From an uncultured Lachnospiraceae bacterium (GTDB lineage: Bacteria; Bacillota; Clostridia; Lachnospirales; Lachnospiraceae): DNA of 37,581 nt. A program made the translations under genes and the position numbers. The number at the start of each line of letters is the position of its first letter. Positions within the stretch are counted from its first letter, which is position 1. Location: positions 124,235 through 161,815 of the forward strand of contig CALWPC010000050.1 of the NCBI GenBank assembly GCA_944383325.1. Reading direction: 5' to 3'. Positions 1 to 9,520 of the stretch are shown here, piece after piece. The notes under the pieces are model-generated. The model made no database searches. It had not been told where the DNA came from and saw only the letters and a program-made list of their open reading frames with translations.

Positions 1-746
1 CCTTCTTTAGGAGCGATTTCAATGACCGGAAGAGCCTTGCCGCCGAGTACTCCGACAGAAAACTCGCGTCCTGTGATACATTCTTCTGCAACCAGTTCCT
101 CCTCATAGGAAAATCCTATGGAAAGTGCCTCCTTTAGCTCCTGTAATGTCGATGCCTTGGACATTCCCACACTGGACCCGCCGCAACACGGTTTTACAAT
201 CAGCGGAAAATGCAGTTGTTCGGAGAGCTGTGCGGCAAGCGTGTCGACGGAGGTTCTGCGGACACAGAGTCCTTTTGGAACGGGAATCTGCTGTGCGGTC
301 AGAATATCTTTTGTCGTTTGTTTGTTCATAGAGATTGCACTTGCAAAACAGCCGGAACCGGTATAGCGGATGCCGAGCAAATCAAATGTTGCCTGTATTT
401 TTCCGTTTTCACCATTTTCGCCGTGAAGCGCCATAAATACAATGTCTGCCATTCGGCAAAGGTTCAGAACATTGGCGCCGAAAAAACCGTCGTGATGTTC
501 ACGCCTGGTATTTCGTATCGTGTCAAGATCCGGCGAGTCTTTGCCAACCGCATGAGCGGCCGGATCAGTTTGTTGTTCAGAGGAAAACAGGGAGGAGAGC
601 GGTGCGTCTGTCTCGACGCCTAAAAAGACGTCGACGAGATAGCAGCGGTGCCCCCGTTTTTGCAGCGCGCTGCAAACCTGTGCTCCGGTGCTCAGTGAAA
701 CGTCGCGTTCGGTGCTTGTTCCGCCGGCCAGTACAAGGATATTCAT
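1..746 (-). CDS. ddl: D-alanine--D-alanine ligase, 3' part cut off by the window edge
   Basis: Cytoplasmic ATP-grasp enzyme that joins two D-alanines for peptidoglycan precursors. I translated the minus strand from ATG 746-744: 248 codons stay open to the window edge, so roughly the last third of a typical ~350-residue ligase is missing. The N-terminus has LAGGTSTERDVSLSTG, the family's glycine-rich N-terminal motif. LHGENGENGKIQ and GIRYTGSGCFASAISMNK follow in the middle, then VKPCCGGSSVGMSK at the ATP-grasp domain. The start is supported by GGAGG just upstream on the minus strand. The gene diverges from gltB and has its own promoter. The family call is firm; D-Ala-D-Ala rather than D-Ala-D-Lac specificity is inferred, since the missing C-terminus carries part of the evidence. 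Confidence 0.9.
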   Translation of the reverse strand, partial: MNILVLAGGTSTERDVSLSTGAQVCSALQKRGHRCYLVDVFLGVETDAPLSSLFSSEQQTDPAAHAVGKDSPDLDTIRNTRREHHDGFFGANVLNLCRMADIVFMALHGENGENGKIQATFDLLGIRYTGSGCFASAISMNKQTTKDILTAQQIPVPKGLCVRRTSVDTLAAQLSEQLHFPLIVKPCCGGSSVGMSKASTLQELKEALSIGFSYEEELVAEECITGREFSVGVLGGKALPVIEIAPKE

Positions 747-801
747 GATATACCTCCGCTTTTCTATATATAATAAAATTAGTAAATATAATGCTTCTAC
801 T

Positions 802-830
802 AAGATATACCAATGGGAGATTTTTGTCAA
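802..830 (-). promoter_or_regulatory. Sigma-A promoter for ddl
   Basis: On the minus strand, TTGACA (830-825) is separated by exactly 17 bases from TATCTT (807-802). It lies about 55 bases upstream of the ddl start in an AT-rich stretch. Confidence 0.6.
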
Positions 831-916
831 TGGAAAGGGGGAATTGCATTAAAAATAAAGATAATTATGGGTTTAAAATAAATATATTCTGTTAATTATA
901 ATTTAAAAAATGAATA

Positions 917-931
917 GTCATATTATCTGAC
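917..931. promoter_or_regulatory. Candidate operator upstream of gltB
   Basis: GTCA-N7-TGAC is a short inverted repeat about 20 bases upstream of the gltB -35 box. Its geometry recalls nitrogen-regulator boxes such as TnrA (TGTNA-N7-TNACA) but is not a match. Its position fits activator binding. This is inference only. Confidence 0.25.
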
Positions 932-951
932 AATAAAAGAAAAAGAAACAC

Positions 952-980
952 TTTACATTTAGCTAGAAGTGTAGTATATT
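952..980 (+). promoter_or_regulatory. Sigma-A promoter for gltBD
   Basis: TTTACA (952-957), a 17-base spacer, then TATATT (975-980). The predicted start near 987 gives a leader of about 48 bases before gltB. Confidence 0.7.
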
Positions 981-995
981 ACCTGTAGCGACAAA

Positions 996-1014
996 TGTCT
1001 GCGTGACACAGACA
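996..1014 (+). other. Small inverted repeat in the gltB leader
   Basis: TGTCTG (996-1001) and CAGACA (1009-1014) pair around a 7-base loop in the short leader, ending 20 bases before the ATG. There is no T tract after it, so it is not an intrinsic terminator. It could be an mRNA 5' stabiliser or an operator. Confidence 0.35.
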
Positions 1015-1034
1015 CCTCAGAAAGGAAAGACAAT

Positions 1035-4000
1035 ATGAGCGAGCAAATGAATTATGACGGGAATGTCAGCAGAGGGTTATATGATCAACGCTTTGAACAT
1101 GACAACTGCGGAATCGGCGCCGTTGTGAATATCAAGGGCGTCAAGACGCACAAGACTGTGGAGGATGCCCTGCGCATTGTCGAACAGTTGGAACATCGTG
1201 CGGGCAAGGATGCGGAAGGGAAGACCGGAGACGGAGTCGGCATTTTGCTGCAGATCTCACATCGCTTTTTCTCCCGTGTGGCCGGAGAGCTTGGCATTGC
1301 ACTCGGAGAGGAAAGAGAGTACGGAGTTGGAATGTTCTTTTTCCCGCAGGAAGAGCTGAAGAGAAACCGTGCAAAAAAAATGTTTGAGATTATCGCTGAA
1401 AAGGAAGGTCTGCGGCTGCTCGGCTGGAGAGAGGTGCCGACCAATCCGGACGTGCTAGGAAGCAAAGCGGTGGAATGCATGCCGTATATTATGCAGTGCT
1501 TTGTGGAAAAGCCCGGGGATGTGGAGAAAGGCCTGCCGTTTGACCGCATGCTTTATGTGGCAAGACGTGAATTTGAGCAGAGCAATGACGATACGTACGT
1601 GGTGTCTCTGTCCAGTCGGACGATTGTTTATAAAGGGATGTTCTTAGTCGATCAGCTGCGGCTGTTTTTCCAGGATTTGCAGCAGCCGGATTATGAGTCG
1701 GCGATTGCTACCGTTCATTCGCGGTTCAGCACGAATACGAATCCAAGTTGGGAGCGCGCGCATCCGAACCGCTATATTGTGCACAATGGAGAAATTAACA
1801 CAATTCGGGGCAATGTGGACAAAATGCTCGCCAGGGAAGAGACGATGCAGTCGGAGTTTTTGGAGAAAGATTTTCTGAAAATTCTGCCGGTTGTCAATGG
1901 CTCCGGATCGGATTCATCCATGCTTGACAATACACTGGAGTTTTTGCTGATGAGCGGCATGGAGCTGCCTCTTGCGGTCATGATTACGATTCCTGAGCCG
2001 TGGGATAACAACATGACCATATCGCAAAAAAGCCGTGATTTTTATCAATATTATGCGACGATGATGGAGCCGTGGGACGGTCCTGCTTCAATTTTGTTCA
2101 GCGACGGGGATGTCATGGGCGCGGTTCTTGACCGCAATGGCCTGCGTCCTTCCCGCTATTATATTACAAGTGACGATACGTTAATTTTGTCCTCTGAAGT
2201 TGGTGTACTGGATATTGATCCGACCAGGATTCTTGTAAAGGAGCGTTTGCATCCGGGCAAGATGCTTCTTGTAGATACCGTGCAGGGGCGGGTGATTGAC
2301 GATCATGAGTTAAAGGAAATGTATGCTTCGCGTCAGCCCTACGGCGAGTGGCTTGACCGCAATCTGCTCCACTTAAAAGATCTTCATATTCCCAATCAGC
2401 GGGTGCCGGAGTATTCTGCGGAGGAGCGCGCGCGCCTGCAGAGGGCGTTTGGATATTGTTATGAGGAGTTTCGCACGTCAATTCTGACCATGGCGCGAGA
2501 TGGAGCCGAGGGGATCGGCGCAATGGGGATTGATACGCCGCTGCCGGTTCTTTCAAAGTCAAAACAGCCGCTGTTTAATTATTTTAAACAGATGTTTGCG
2601 CAGGTGACCAATCCGCCGATCGACGCCATCCGTGAGGAAATTGTCACGTCGACGTCCATTTATGTAGGAAGCGACGGCAATCTTTTGGAGGAGCATGCGG
2701 ATAACTGCCGGATGCTGCGCGTGAATAATCCGATTTTGACGAATACGGATATTTTGAAAATTAAAACTTTAAATCAGCCCGGCTTCAAGGTGCAGGTCAT
2801 TCCAATTATTTATTATAAGAGCACGAGTCTGGAACGCGCTATTGACCGCCTGTTTGTGGAGGTGGACCGCGCGTACGCAAAAGGATTTAATATTATTATT
2901 TTGTCCGACCGCGGCGTGGATGAGAATCATGTTCCGATTCCTTCCCTGCTTGCAGTTTCCGCTCTGCAAAAATATCTTGTAAAAACGAAAAAGCGTACAA
3001 AGCTTGCGCTGATTCTGGAGAGCGGAGAGCCGAGAGAGGTGCATCATTTTGCTACATTGCTCGGATACGGCGTCTGTGCGGTCAATCCGTACCTGGCGCT
3101 TGATACGATCAAGGAATTGATTGATCTGAAGATGCTTGACAAGGACTATTATGCGGCTGTTCAGGATTATAATAATGCAGTGCTGCACGGCATTGTAAAA
3201 ATAGCCTCTAAAATGGGAATTTCCACGATCCAGTCTTACCAGGGATCGCAGATTTTTGAGGCGCTCGGTATCAGTCAGAAGGTGATTGACAAATATTTTA
3301 CGGGTACGGTTACACGAATCGGCGGAATTGAACTGGAGGATATTGCCCGCGATGTGGACGAGCTTCATTCCAGGGCGTTTGATCCGCTCGGACTTGATAA
3401 TGATCTGACGCTTGACAGCATTGGACGTCATAAAATGCGGAGCAACGGCGAACAGCATTTGTATAATCCGCAGACGATTCATTTGTTGCAGCAATCGACG
3501 CGGAGAGGGGATTACAGTCTGTTCAAACAGTATTCTGCCGCTGTGCACGAGGAGACGTCGGTCGGCAATCTGCGCGGGTTGATGGATTTTAAATTTCCTT
3601 CGAAAGGCGTGCCGATCGAGGAAGTCGAGAGTGTAGATTCGATTGTTCAGCGTTTTAAAACAGGCGCGATGAGCTACGGTTCCATTTCGAAAGAAGCGCA
3701 CGAGGCGTTAGCGATTGCAATGAACACGCTGCATGGAAAATCAAACAGCGGCGAGGGCGGCGAGAGTCTGGAGCGGTTGGAAATCGGCCGCGACGGTAAG
3801 AACCGTTGCTCAGCCATCAAGCAGGTGGCAAGCGGACGTTTTGGAGTTACAAGCCGCTATCTGGTCAGCGCGCAGGAGATTCAAATTAAGATGGCGCAGG
3901 GGGCAAAGCCCGGTGAGGGCGGACATCTGCCGGGACAGAAAGTCTATCCCTGGATTGCAAAGACAAGGCATTCCACACCTGGCGTCGGGCTGATTTCTCC

Positions 4001-5591
4001 GCCGCCTCATCATGATATTTATTCCATTGAGGATTTGGCGCAGTTGATTTATGACTTGAAAAATGCGAACAAGGATGCGCGCATATCAGTTAAGCTCGTG
4101 TCCGAGGCGGGCGTCGGCACGATTGCGGCCGGCGTTGCAAAGGCGGGAGCGCAGGTAGTGCTGATTTCCGGCTATGACGGCGGTACGGGAGCGGCGCCGA
4201 GAAGCTCGATTCACAATGCGGGTCTGCCGTGGGAGCTTGGACTGGCGGAGACGCACCAGACGCTTTTGCAGAACGGGCTGCGCAATAAAGTCCGTATTGA
4301 GACGGACGGTAAATTGATGACCGGGCGGGATGTGGCGATTGCCGCGCTGCTCGGAGCAGAAGAATTCGGTTTTGCAACCGCTCCTCTTGTAACGCTTGGC
4401 TGTGTGATGATGCGCGTATGTAATCTGGATACCTGTCCGGTCGGCGTGGCTACGCAGAATCCGGAGCTTCGCAAGCGTTTTGCAGGTAAGCCGGAATATG
4501 TAATTCATTTTATGCGCTTTATTGCACAGGAGCTGCGGGAATATATGGCGAAACTCGGTTTCCGTACTCTCGATGAGATGGTTGGGCGTTCGGATATGCT
4601 CTGCAAACGGGAGAATCTGCCGTCTACAAAAGCGCAGCGGATTGATCTGTGCCGTATTTTGGAGAATGATTTTGCAAAGCCGGGTGATGCGGTGATTTTT
4701 GATCCGAAGCAGGTATACGATTTTAAACTGAATCAGACGCTTGATACAAAGGTGCTGTTAAAGTCGTTTAAGACGGCGCTCGACAAGAAACAGAAGAAAA
4801 GCATTGAGGTTGACGTTACCAATACAGACCGCGCGTTTGGGACGATGTTTGGAGCAGAAATCACAAGAAAATATCATGATACGCTTGATGAGGATACGTT
4901 TACCGTCAAATGTAACGGCGCCGGCGGGCAGAGCTTTGGCGCGTTTATACCAAAGGGACTTACTCTGGAACTGGTTGGCGAGAGTAATGACTATTTTGGC
5001 AAGGGACTTTCCGGAGGCAAGCTGATCGTATATCCGCCGAAGGGGGTCCGGTATCGTGCGGATCAGAATATTATTGTCGGCAATGTCGCCCTGTACGGAG
5101 CTACGAGCGGAGAGGCATATATCAACGGAGTTGCCGGAGAGCGTTTCTGTGTGAGAAATTCCGGCGCGATTGCGGTCGTGGAAGGCGTCGGCGATCACGG
5201 ATGTGAGTACATGACCGGCGGCCGCGTGGCGATTCTTGGAACAACCGGCAAAAATTTTGCCGCGGGCATGAGCGGAGGAATCGCGTATGTGCTTGATGAG
5301 AAGAGCGAGCTGTACAAGAATTTGAATAAAGATATGGTATCACTGGAAGACCTTACAGGTAAATACGATATTATTGAGCTCAAAGATATGATCAACGCGC
5401 ATGTGGCATATACAAATTCAAAGAAAGGCAAAGAAATTCTTGATAATTTTGATCAGTATCTGCCGAAATTCAAGAAAATTATTCCGCATGACTATGCGCG
5501 GATGCAGAAGAATATTTTAAAGCTTGAGGAAAAAGGACTCAGCGGCGAGCAGGCATCGATCGAAGCGTTTTACGAGGCTATTAAGCAGTGA
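1035..5591 (+). CDS. gltB: Glutamate synthase large (alpha) subunit
   Basis: Transfers the amide nitrogen of glutamine to 2-oxoglutarate to give two glutamates, together with GltD; this is the second half of the GS-GOGAT ammonia assimilation route in the cytoplasm. The protein has 1518 residues, the usual full length. Cys25 (in DNCGIGAV) is the expected N-terminal nucleophile after removal of a 24-residue propeptide. The amidotransferase domain spans about 25-430, a central domain about 480-780, the FMN-binding synthase domain about 850-1230 (GAMSYGSISKEAHEA near 877, GYDGGTGAAPRSS near 1046) and the GXGXG beta-helix the C-terminus. Cys1123, Cys1129 and Cys1134 form the C-x5-C-x4-C set that binds the [3Fe-4S] cluster. 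GAAAGGA precedes the ATG. gltD follows after 18 bases. Confidence 0.97.
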   Translation: MSEQMNYDGNVSRGLYDQRFEHDNCGIGAVVNIKGVKTHKTVEDALRIVEQLEHRAGKDAEGKTGDGVGILLQISHRFFSRVAGELGIALGEEREYGVGMFFFPQEELKRNRAKKMFEIIAEKEGLRLLGWREVPTNPDVLGSKAVECMPYIMQCFVEKPGDVEKGLPFDRMLYVARREFEQSNDDTYVVSLSSRTIVYKGMFLVDQLRLFFQDLQQPDYESAIATVHSRFSTNTNPSWERAHPNRYIVHNGEINTIRGNVDKMLAREETMQSEFLEKDFLKILPVVNGSGSDSSMLDNTLEFLLMSGMELPLAVMITIPEPWDNNMTISQKSRDFYQYYATMMEPWDGPASILFSDGDVMGAVLDRNGLRPSRYYITSDDTLILSSEVGVLDIDPTRILVKERLHPGKMLLVDTVQGRVIDDHELKEMYASRQPYGEWLDRNLLHLKDLHIPNQRVPEYSAEERARLQRAFGYCYEEFRTSILTMARDGAEGIGAMGIDTPLPVLSKSKQPLFNYFKQMFAQVTNPPIDAIREEIVTSTSIYVGSDGNLLEEHADNCRMLRVNNPILTNTDILKIKTLNQPGFKVQVIPIIYYKSTSLERAIDRLFVEVDRAYAKGFNIIILSDRGVDENHVPIPSLLAVSALQKYLVKTKKRTKLALILESGEPREVHHFATLLGYGVCAVNPYLALDTIKELIDLKMLDKDYYAAVQDYNNAVLHGIVKIASKMGISTIQSYQGSQIFEALGISQKVIDKYFTGTVTRIGGIELEDIARDVDELHSRAFDPLGLDNDLTLDSIGRHKMRSNGEQHLYNPQTIHLLQQSTRRGDYSLFKQYSAAVHEETSVGNLRGLMDFKFPSKGVPIEEVESVDSIVQRFKTGAMSYGSISKEAHEALAIAMNTLHGKSNSGEGGESLERLEIGRDGKNRCSAIKQVASGRFGVTSRYLVSAQEIQIKMAQGAKPGEGGHLPGQKVYPWIAKTRHSTPGVGLISPPPHHDIYSIEDLAQLIYDLKNANKDARISVKLVSEAGVGTIAAGVAKAGAQVVLISGYDGGTGAAPRSSIHNAGLPWELGLAETHQTLLQNGLRNKVRIETDGKLMTGRDVAIAALLGAEEFGFATAPLVTLGCVMMRVCNLDTCPVGVATQNPELRKRFAGKPEYVIHFMRFIAQELREYMAKLGFRTLDEMVGRSDMLCKRENLPSTKAQRIDLCRILENDFAKPGDAVIFDPKQVYDFKLNQTLDTKVLLKSFKTALDKKQKKSIEVDVTNTDRAFGTMFGAEITRKYHDTLDEDTFTVKCNGAGGQSFGAFIPKGLTLELVGESNDYFGKGLSGGKLIVYPPKGVRYRADQNIIVGNVALYGATSGEAYINGVAGERFCVRNSGAIAVVEGVGDHGCEYMTGGRVAILGTTGKNFAAGMSGGIAYVLDEKSELYKNLNKDMVSLEDLTGKYDIIELKDMINAHVAYTNSKKGKEILDNFDQYLPKFKKIIPHDYARMQKNILKLEEKGLSGEQASIEAFYEAIKQ

Positions 5592-5609
5592 TCAGAAAGG
5601 ACGGAAAAC

Positions 5610-7103
5610 ATGGGAAAACCTACTGGATTTTTGGAATACAGCAGACAGACAAGTCAGGAGATTGACCCGAAGACCAGAATACAGAATTTCGATGAATTCC
5701 ATATTCCGTTATCCCGGGAAAAACAGCGTCAGCAGGGTGCGCGGTGTATGTCCTGCGGGGTGCCGTTTTGTCAGTCAGGCGCTGTCGTCGCCGGGATGAC
5801 GATCGGATGTCCGCTTCATAATCTAGTGCCGGAGTGGAACGACCTGGTTTATAACGGAAGCTGGGAGCAGGCGTATAAAAGGCTGAAAAAGACAAACAAC
5901 TTTCCGGAATTTACGGCCCGCGTATGCCCCGCGCTCTGTGAAAAAGCGTGCACATGCGGTCTGAACGACGATCCGGTCAGCGTCAAGGAAAATGAATTTG
6001 CGATTATTGAGCATGCGTACGAAGAGGGATACGCGAAAGCGAAGCCGCCGAGTGTGCGCACTGGCAAAACGGTGGCGATTGTCGGCTCCGGTCCGGCAGG
6101 CCTGGCCGCCGCGGATCAGCTCAATAAGCGAGGGCATTCGGTGACTGTCTTTGAGCGCTCGGACCGTGTCGGCGGACTGCTCATGTACGGTATTCCGAAT
6201 ATGAAACTGGAAAAACGGATTATTGAGCGCAAGGTTGCTATTATGGAGGAAGAAGGCGTGACGTTTGTGACTAATACGGACGTCGGAAAAGATGTGCGCG
6301 CCGAAGATCTTATGAAGAATTTTGACCGCGTCATCCTTGCCTGCGGCTCGTCGAATCCGCGCGATATTAAGGCGCCGGGACGGGAATCCGGAGGAATTTA
6401 TTTTGCGGTGGATTTTTTGACGTCCACGACGAAAAGCCTTCTGGATTCGGGCTTAAAAGACGGAACTTATATTTCTGCCAAGGATAAGCATGTAGTGATT
6501 ATCGGGGGCGGGGATACCGGCAATGACTGTGTGGGTACGGCGATCCGGCACGGAGCAAAATCGGTCGTGCAGCTTGAAATGATGCCGAAGGCACCGGACG
6601 AGCGCGCGGCGGACAATCCGTGGCCGGAATGGCCGAAGGTGTGCAAAACAGATTACGGCCAGGAGGAAGCCATCCATCTGTTCGGACAGGATCCCCGTAT
6701 CTATCAGACGACGGTAAAAGAATTTATCTCCGATAAAAAGGGCAATGTCTGCAGGATTAAAACTGTAAAACTGGAGAGCAGGAAAGACGAAAAAACCGGC
6801 CGCTTTATGATGTCGGAAGTGGAGGGGAGCGAGTCGGAGATACCGGCAGACCTTGTTCTGATTGCGGCGGGATTTTTAGGAAGTCAGGATTATGTCACAA
6901 AAGCATTTGGCGTGAAGGTGAACGAGCGCACCAATGTGGAGACGGGCGAGGGGGATTATAAGACGAACGTCAGTCATGTGTTTGCCGCCGGTGATATGCA
7001 CCGAGGACAATCTCTTGTTGTCTGGGCAATTCGGGAGGGGCGTGAAGTTGCGCAGAGTGTCGATCAGGATCTGATGGGATTTACGAATCTGAGCACGCAA
7101 TAA
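5610..7103 (+). CDS. gltD: Glutamate synthase small (beta) subunit
   Basis: FAD- and NAD(P)H-binding subunit of 497 residues that feeds electrons to GltB. The N-terminal domain has cysteines 46, 49, 54 and 67, then 106, 110, 114 and 116, which match the two [4Fe-4S] sites of the family. A dinucleotide fold with VGSGPAGLAAADQL begins near residue 158. A second nucleotide fold with IIGGGDTGNDC lies near 298. The C-terminal FAADGM-like segment reads FAAGDMHRGQSLVVWAI. GAAAGGA precedes the ATG by 10 bases and the gene is clearly co-transcribed with gltB. An intrinsic terminator follows the stop, so the operon has just two genes. Confidence 0.96.
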   Translation: MGKPTGFLEYSRQTSQEIDPKTRIQNFDEFHIPLSREKQRQQGARCMSCGVPFCQSGAVVAGMTIGCPLHNLVPEWNDLVYNGSWEQAYKRLKKTNNFPEFTARVCPALCEKACTCGLNDDPVSVKENEFAIIEHAYEEGYAKAKPPSVRTGKTVAIVGSGPAGLAAADQLNKRGHSVTVFERSDRVGGLLMYGIPNMKLEKRIIERKVAIMEEEGVTFVTNTDVGKDVRAEDLMKNFDRVILACGSSNPRDIKAPGRESGGIYFAVDFLTSTTKSLLDSGLKDGTYISAKDKHVVIIGGGDTGNDCVGTAIRHGAKSVVQLEMMPKAPDERAADNPWPEWPKVCKTDYGQEEAIHLFGQDPRIYQTTVKEFISDKKGNVCRIKTVKLESRKDEKTGRFMMSEVEGSESEIPADLVLIAAGFLGSQDYVTKAFGVKVNERTNVETGEGDYKTNVSHVFAAGDMHRGQSLVVWAIREGREVAQSVDQDLMGFTNLSTQ

Positions 7104-7113
7104 AGTTTTGGAC

Positions 7114-7156
7114 GAAAAAGCGTCTGGATACCGTGAAGGTGTTCAGGCGTTTTTTT
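7114..7156 (+). terminator. Intrinsic terminator of gltBD
   Basis: A stem formed by GCGTCTGGATACC and GGTGTTCAGGCG (with G-U pairs) around a short GTGAA loop is followed by seven Ts at 7150-7156. An A run lies on the 5' side. Confidence 0.85.
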
Positions 7157-7182
7157 CTGTCAGGTTTTCGGAAGAATACATG

Positions 7183-7211
7183 TTGTAAACTGGTGATAAA
7201 TCTTCTATAAT
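7183..7211 (+). promoter_or_regulatory. Sigma-A promoter of the aldolase/dehydratase operon
   Basis: TTGTAA (7183-7188), a 17-base spacer, then a perfect TATAAT (7206-7211). It lies between the gltBD terminator and the RraA-like gene. Confidence 0.75.
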
Positions 7212-7267
7212 AAAAGCAGATTTGTGTAAAAAAGTTGTGCCAAGCACGTAAGGGGGACGAAAAAACA

Positions 7268-7930
7268 ATGGAATTTCAAAATGAGACACAGATGTTTGAA
7301 CTGATGAAGGAAAAGCTGTATACTCCGGTGGTGGGCGATATTTTGGACAGTCTGGGCTATACGCATCAGTTTTTACCGCCGTATATCCGGCCTCTCCGCG
7401 AGGAGATGAAGATCGCCGGAAAGGCGATGACGGTTTTGATGATTGACGTATTTGGTCCGCAGGAGGTGCCGTTTGGACGTCTCTGTGAATGTCTGGATCA
7501 GATTCAGGAAAATGAAATTTACATATGTACCGGCGGTACAAAGCGATGCGCATATTGGGGAGAGCTGCTCACGGCCACGGCAAAGACGCGGGGAGGCAGC
7601 GGAGCGGTGATTGACGGCTACCACCGCGACACTCCGAAGGTGCTTGAGCAGGACTGGCCGGTGTTCAGTATGGGATGTTATGCGCAGGATTCCAGTGTGC
7701 GCACGCAGGTAGTGAATTTTCGGTGTCCGATCGAAATTGGTCAGGTGACGGTGCATGACGGAGATTATCTGTTTGGCGATGTGGACGGCGTTGTAGTGAT
7801 TCCAAAGGAAGTGGCTTTACGGGTGATCGAAGAAGCTCTTGACAAAGCCAGTAAGGAAAAAGGACTTCGCAAGGCAGTCGAGGGTGGCATGCCGGTAACG
7901 GAGGCGTTTCAGATTTTTGGGGTATTGTGA
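7268..7930 (+). CDS. RraA-like / HMG-aldolase family protein
   Basis: Member of the RraA-like fold family that includes 4-hydroxy-4-methyl-2-oxoglutarate aldolase and other divalent-metal pyruvate aldolases, as well as the RNase E inhibitor RraA. From ATG 7268 it has 220 residues; an upstream in-frame TTG at 7235 lacks a ribosome site, whereas AGGGGG sits 11 bases before 7268. Visible family residues are [20 protein letters not shown] (residues 97-116), then Arg120-Asp121 in GYHRD, the substrate and metal ligands of the aldolases, and [10 protein letters not shown] near the C-terminus. First gene of a four-gene operon with a split UxaA-type dehydratase and an SDR enzyme. I infer an aldol or retro-aldol step that releases pyruvate from a sugar-acid or hydroxy-acid derivative. 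The substrate cannot be read from sequence. Confidence 0.85.
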   Translation: MEFQNETQMFELMKEKLYTPVVGDILDSLGYTHQFLPPYIRPLREEMKIAGKAMTVLMIDVFGPQEVPFGRLCECLDQIQENEIYICTGGTKRCAYWGELLTATAKTRGGSGAVIDGYHRDTPKVLEQDWPVFSMGCYAQDSSVRTQVVNFRCPIEIGQVTVHDGDYLFGDVDGVVVIPKEVALRVIEEALDKASKEKGLRKAVEGGMPVTEAFQIFGVL

Positions 7931-8271
7931 TGAACAGAGAACAAAAGCAGACGGCATTTCAAATTCATCCGTCCGATAATGTGGCGACAGCGCTTGGGGC
8001 GCTTGAAGCCGGACGTGTCACGATCACCGGCGAAGCCTGCGCGCCGGAAATTCTGGCGGCAGAGCCGATCTCGGACGGGCATAAAATTGCGCTGAAAGAT
8101 ATTGAGGCAGGGATGCCGATAGTCAAATATGGCGTTCCAATCGGAACGGCAACTGTAAATATTGCAGCGGGTTCCTGGGTGCATTTGCATTGCATGCGCA
8201 GTAATTATGACGAGCGGAGCGCGCATTTGGATCTGATGACCGGCGTGCCGGTCGATTCTGAGTATGAATAG
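7930..8271 (+). CDS. UxaA-family SAF-domain small subunit
   Basis: Protein of 113 residues corresponding to the N-terminal SAF domain of altronate/galactarate-type dehydratases. It has a HPSDNVATAL start, then GHKIALKDIEAGMPIVKYGVPIG and a C-terminal GSWVHLHCMRSN. ATG at 7930 overlaps the TGA of the aldolase gene (TGATG), so translation is coupled; a GTG at 7927 is the alternative start. In single-chain UxaA or GarD this domain is fused to the catalytic part. Here it is separate, as in two-subunit family members such as sulfolactate sulfo-lyase SuyA/SuyB. It should pair with the product of the next gene. Confidence 0.85.
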   Translation: MNREQKQTAFQIHPSDNVATALGALEAGRVTITGEACAPEILAAEPISDGHKIALKDIEAGMPIVKYGVPIGTATVNIAAGSWVHLHCMRSNYDERSAHLDLMTGVPVDSEYE

Positions 8272-8284
8272 GGGGCGTCGTATT

Positions 8285-9520
8285 ATGGATTTTCAGACAG
8301 TGACCTGGCAGGCATATGCGCGCGCCGGCGGGCGCAAGGGAATTCGGAATAAAGTGCTTATTATTTATACAGTCGAATGCGCAAGCTTTGTGGCGAAAGA
8401 AATTTCGCGCCGGCTGAATCATCCGGATGTAGACGTGATCGGCTTTTCGGGGTGCACGGACAATGATTACGCGATTCGGCTGCTGATCAGCATGATCCGC
8501 CATCCGAATATTGGCGGTGTTTTGGCGGTGGGATTGGGGTGCGAGTATGTTCAGCCTGAAAAATTAGCCGATATTGCATGGCAGGAGGGAAAGTGCGCGG
8601 ACTGGCTGTTTATCCAGAACGAGGGCGGCACCCGAAAGGCCGTTGAGAAAGGAACCGCGTATGCGGAGGCGATGCTGCGGCAGCTTCAGAGTACACCGCG
8701 CGTTTCGATGGGCTTTTCGGAGCTTGTCGTCGGCGCGGAGTGCGGAGGAAGCGATTACACAAGCGGTCTTGCGGGAAATACGGTTGTCGGCGCGTTTTAT
8801 GATTTACTCGTCAGAGCAGGCGGCACCGCAATTTTTGAAGAGATCGTGGAGGCGGTAGGGCTGCTTGATCTGTTGGAGAAGCGGGCGGCTGATGAGCCGG
8901 CGCGCCGTCAGATTGCTGCTACATACAAAAAGGCTATGCAATACTGCCGGGATGTGCGGCAGTACTCGATCAGTCCCGGCAATTTTGTCGGAGGATTGAC
9001 GACGATTGAGGAAAAGAGTATGGGCGCAGTCGTCAAAAGCGGTTCCAGTCCCATTCAGGGCGTATTAAAAGTCGGTGAGAGACCGCGTTCTTCCGGACTA
9101 TGGCTGTTAGACAGCACGCCGGATCCGCATTGGATGCAGTTTGGCATTACCAATCCAAATGATAATGAGGGGCTGATGGATTTGATCAGTTGCGGGGCGC
9201 ATCTGGTCTTTTTAGTTACCGGACGGGGCAATGTGGTCGGAAGCGCGGTTGCGCCGGTGATTAAGGTAACGGGCAATCATCAGACGTTTGTGCGGATGTC
9301 GGAGGATATGGATTTTGACGCGAGTGAAATGCTGTGGTCGTCACAGCGTCTGGAGCCACTGGCTGAACGTCTTGCTTTGCTTACGGCAGATGTGTGCGGG
9401 GGGCAGCAGACGAACGCGGAGAAACTGGGACATAAAGAATATTTCATCCCTTATAAATATCAGGATAAACCTGCAGGAACATGTAAGGAAAGGTGGGAAC
9501 AGAAAAATGTTGGAATTTAA
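8285..9520 (+). CDS. UxaA-family dehydratase/lyase large subunit
   Basis: Catalytic part (411 residues) of the altronate/galactarate dehydratase family, metal-dependent lyases that dehydrate sugar acids or, in SuyB, remove sulfite from sulfolactate. Typical segments are GFSGCTDNDYA, a glycine-rich GVLAVGLGCE, FSELVVGAECGGSD and GNHQTFVRMSEDMDF. ATG 8285 is preferred over the in-frame ATG at 8264 because AGGGGG (8270-8275) lies 9 bases upstream of it; 8264 also overlaps the preceding gene. It lies 13 bases after the SAF gene and overlaps the following SDR gene by 14 bases. I see no gene for sulfonate handling, so altronate-like sugar acid and sulfolactate both remain possible. Confidence 0.87.
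   Translation: MDFQTVTWQAYARAGGRKGIRNKVLIIYTVECASFVAKEISRRLNHPDVDVIGFSGCTDNDYAIRLLISMIRHPNIGGVLAVGLGCEYVQPEKLADIAWQEGKCADWLFIQNEGGTRKAVEKGTAYAEAMLRQLQSTPRVSMGFSELVVGAECGGSDYTSGLAGNTVVGAFYDLLVRAGGTAIFEEIVEAVGLLDLLEKRAADEPARRQIAATYKKAMQYCRDVRQYSISPGNFVGGLTTIEEKSMGAVVKSGSSPIQGVLKVGERPRSSGLWLLDSTPDPHWMQFGITNPNDNEGLMDLISCGAHLVFLVTGRGNVVGSAVAPVIKVTGNHQTFVRMSEDMDFDASEMLWSSQRLEPLAERLALLTADVCGGQQTNAEKLGHKEYFIPYKYQDKPAGTCKERWEQKNVGI

Noticed and set aside
2769-3701. 310-residue reading frame on the minus strand inside gltB
   Set aside because: It lies fully antisense to a firmly assigned gene, has no ribosome site and no recognisable domain; a shadow of codon bias.
7143-7553. 136-residue minus-strand reading frame over the gltBD terminator and the aldolase gene
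   Set aside because: It covers a clear promoter and the start of the real plus-strand gene; its translation resembles no protein.
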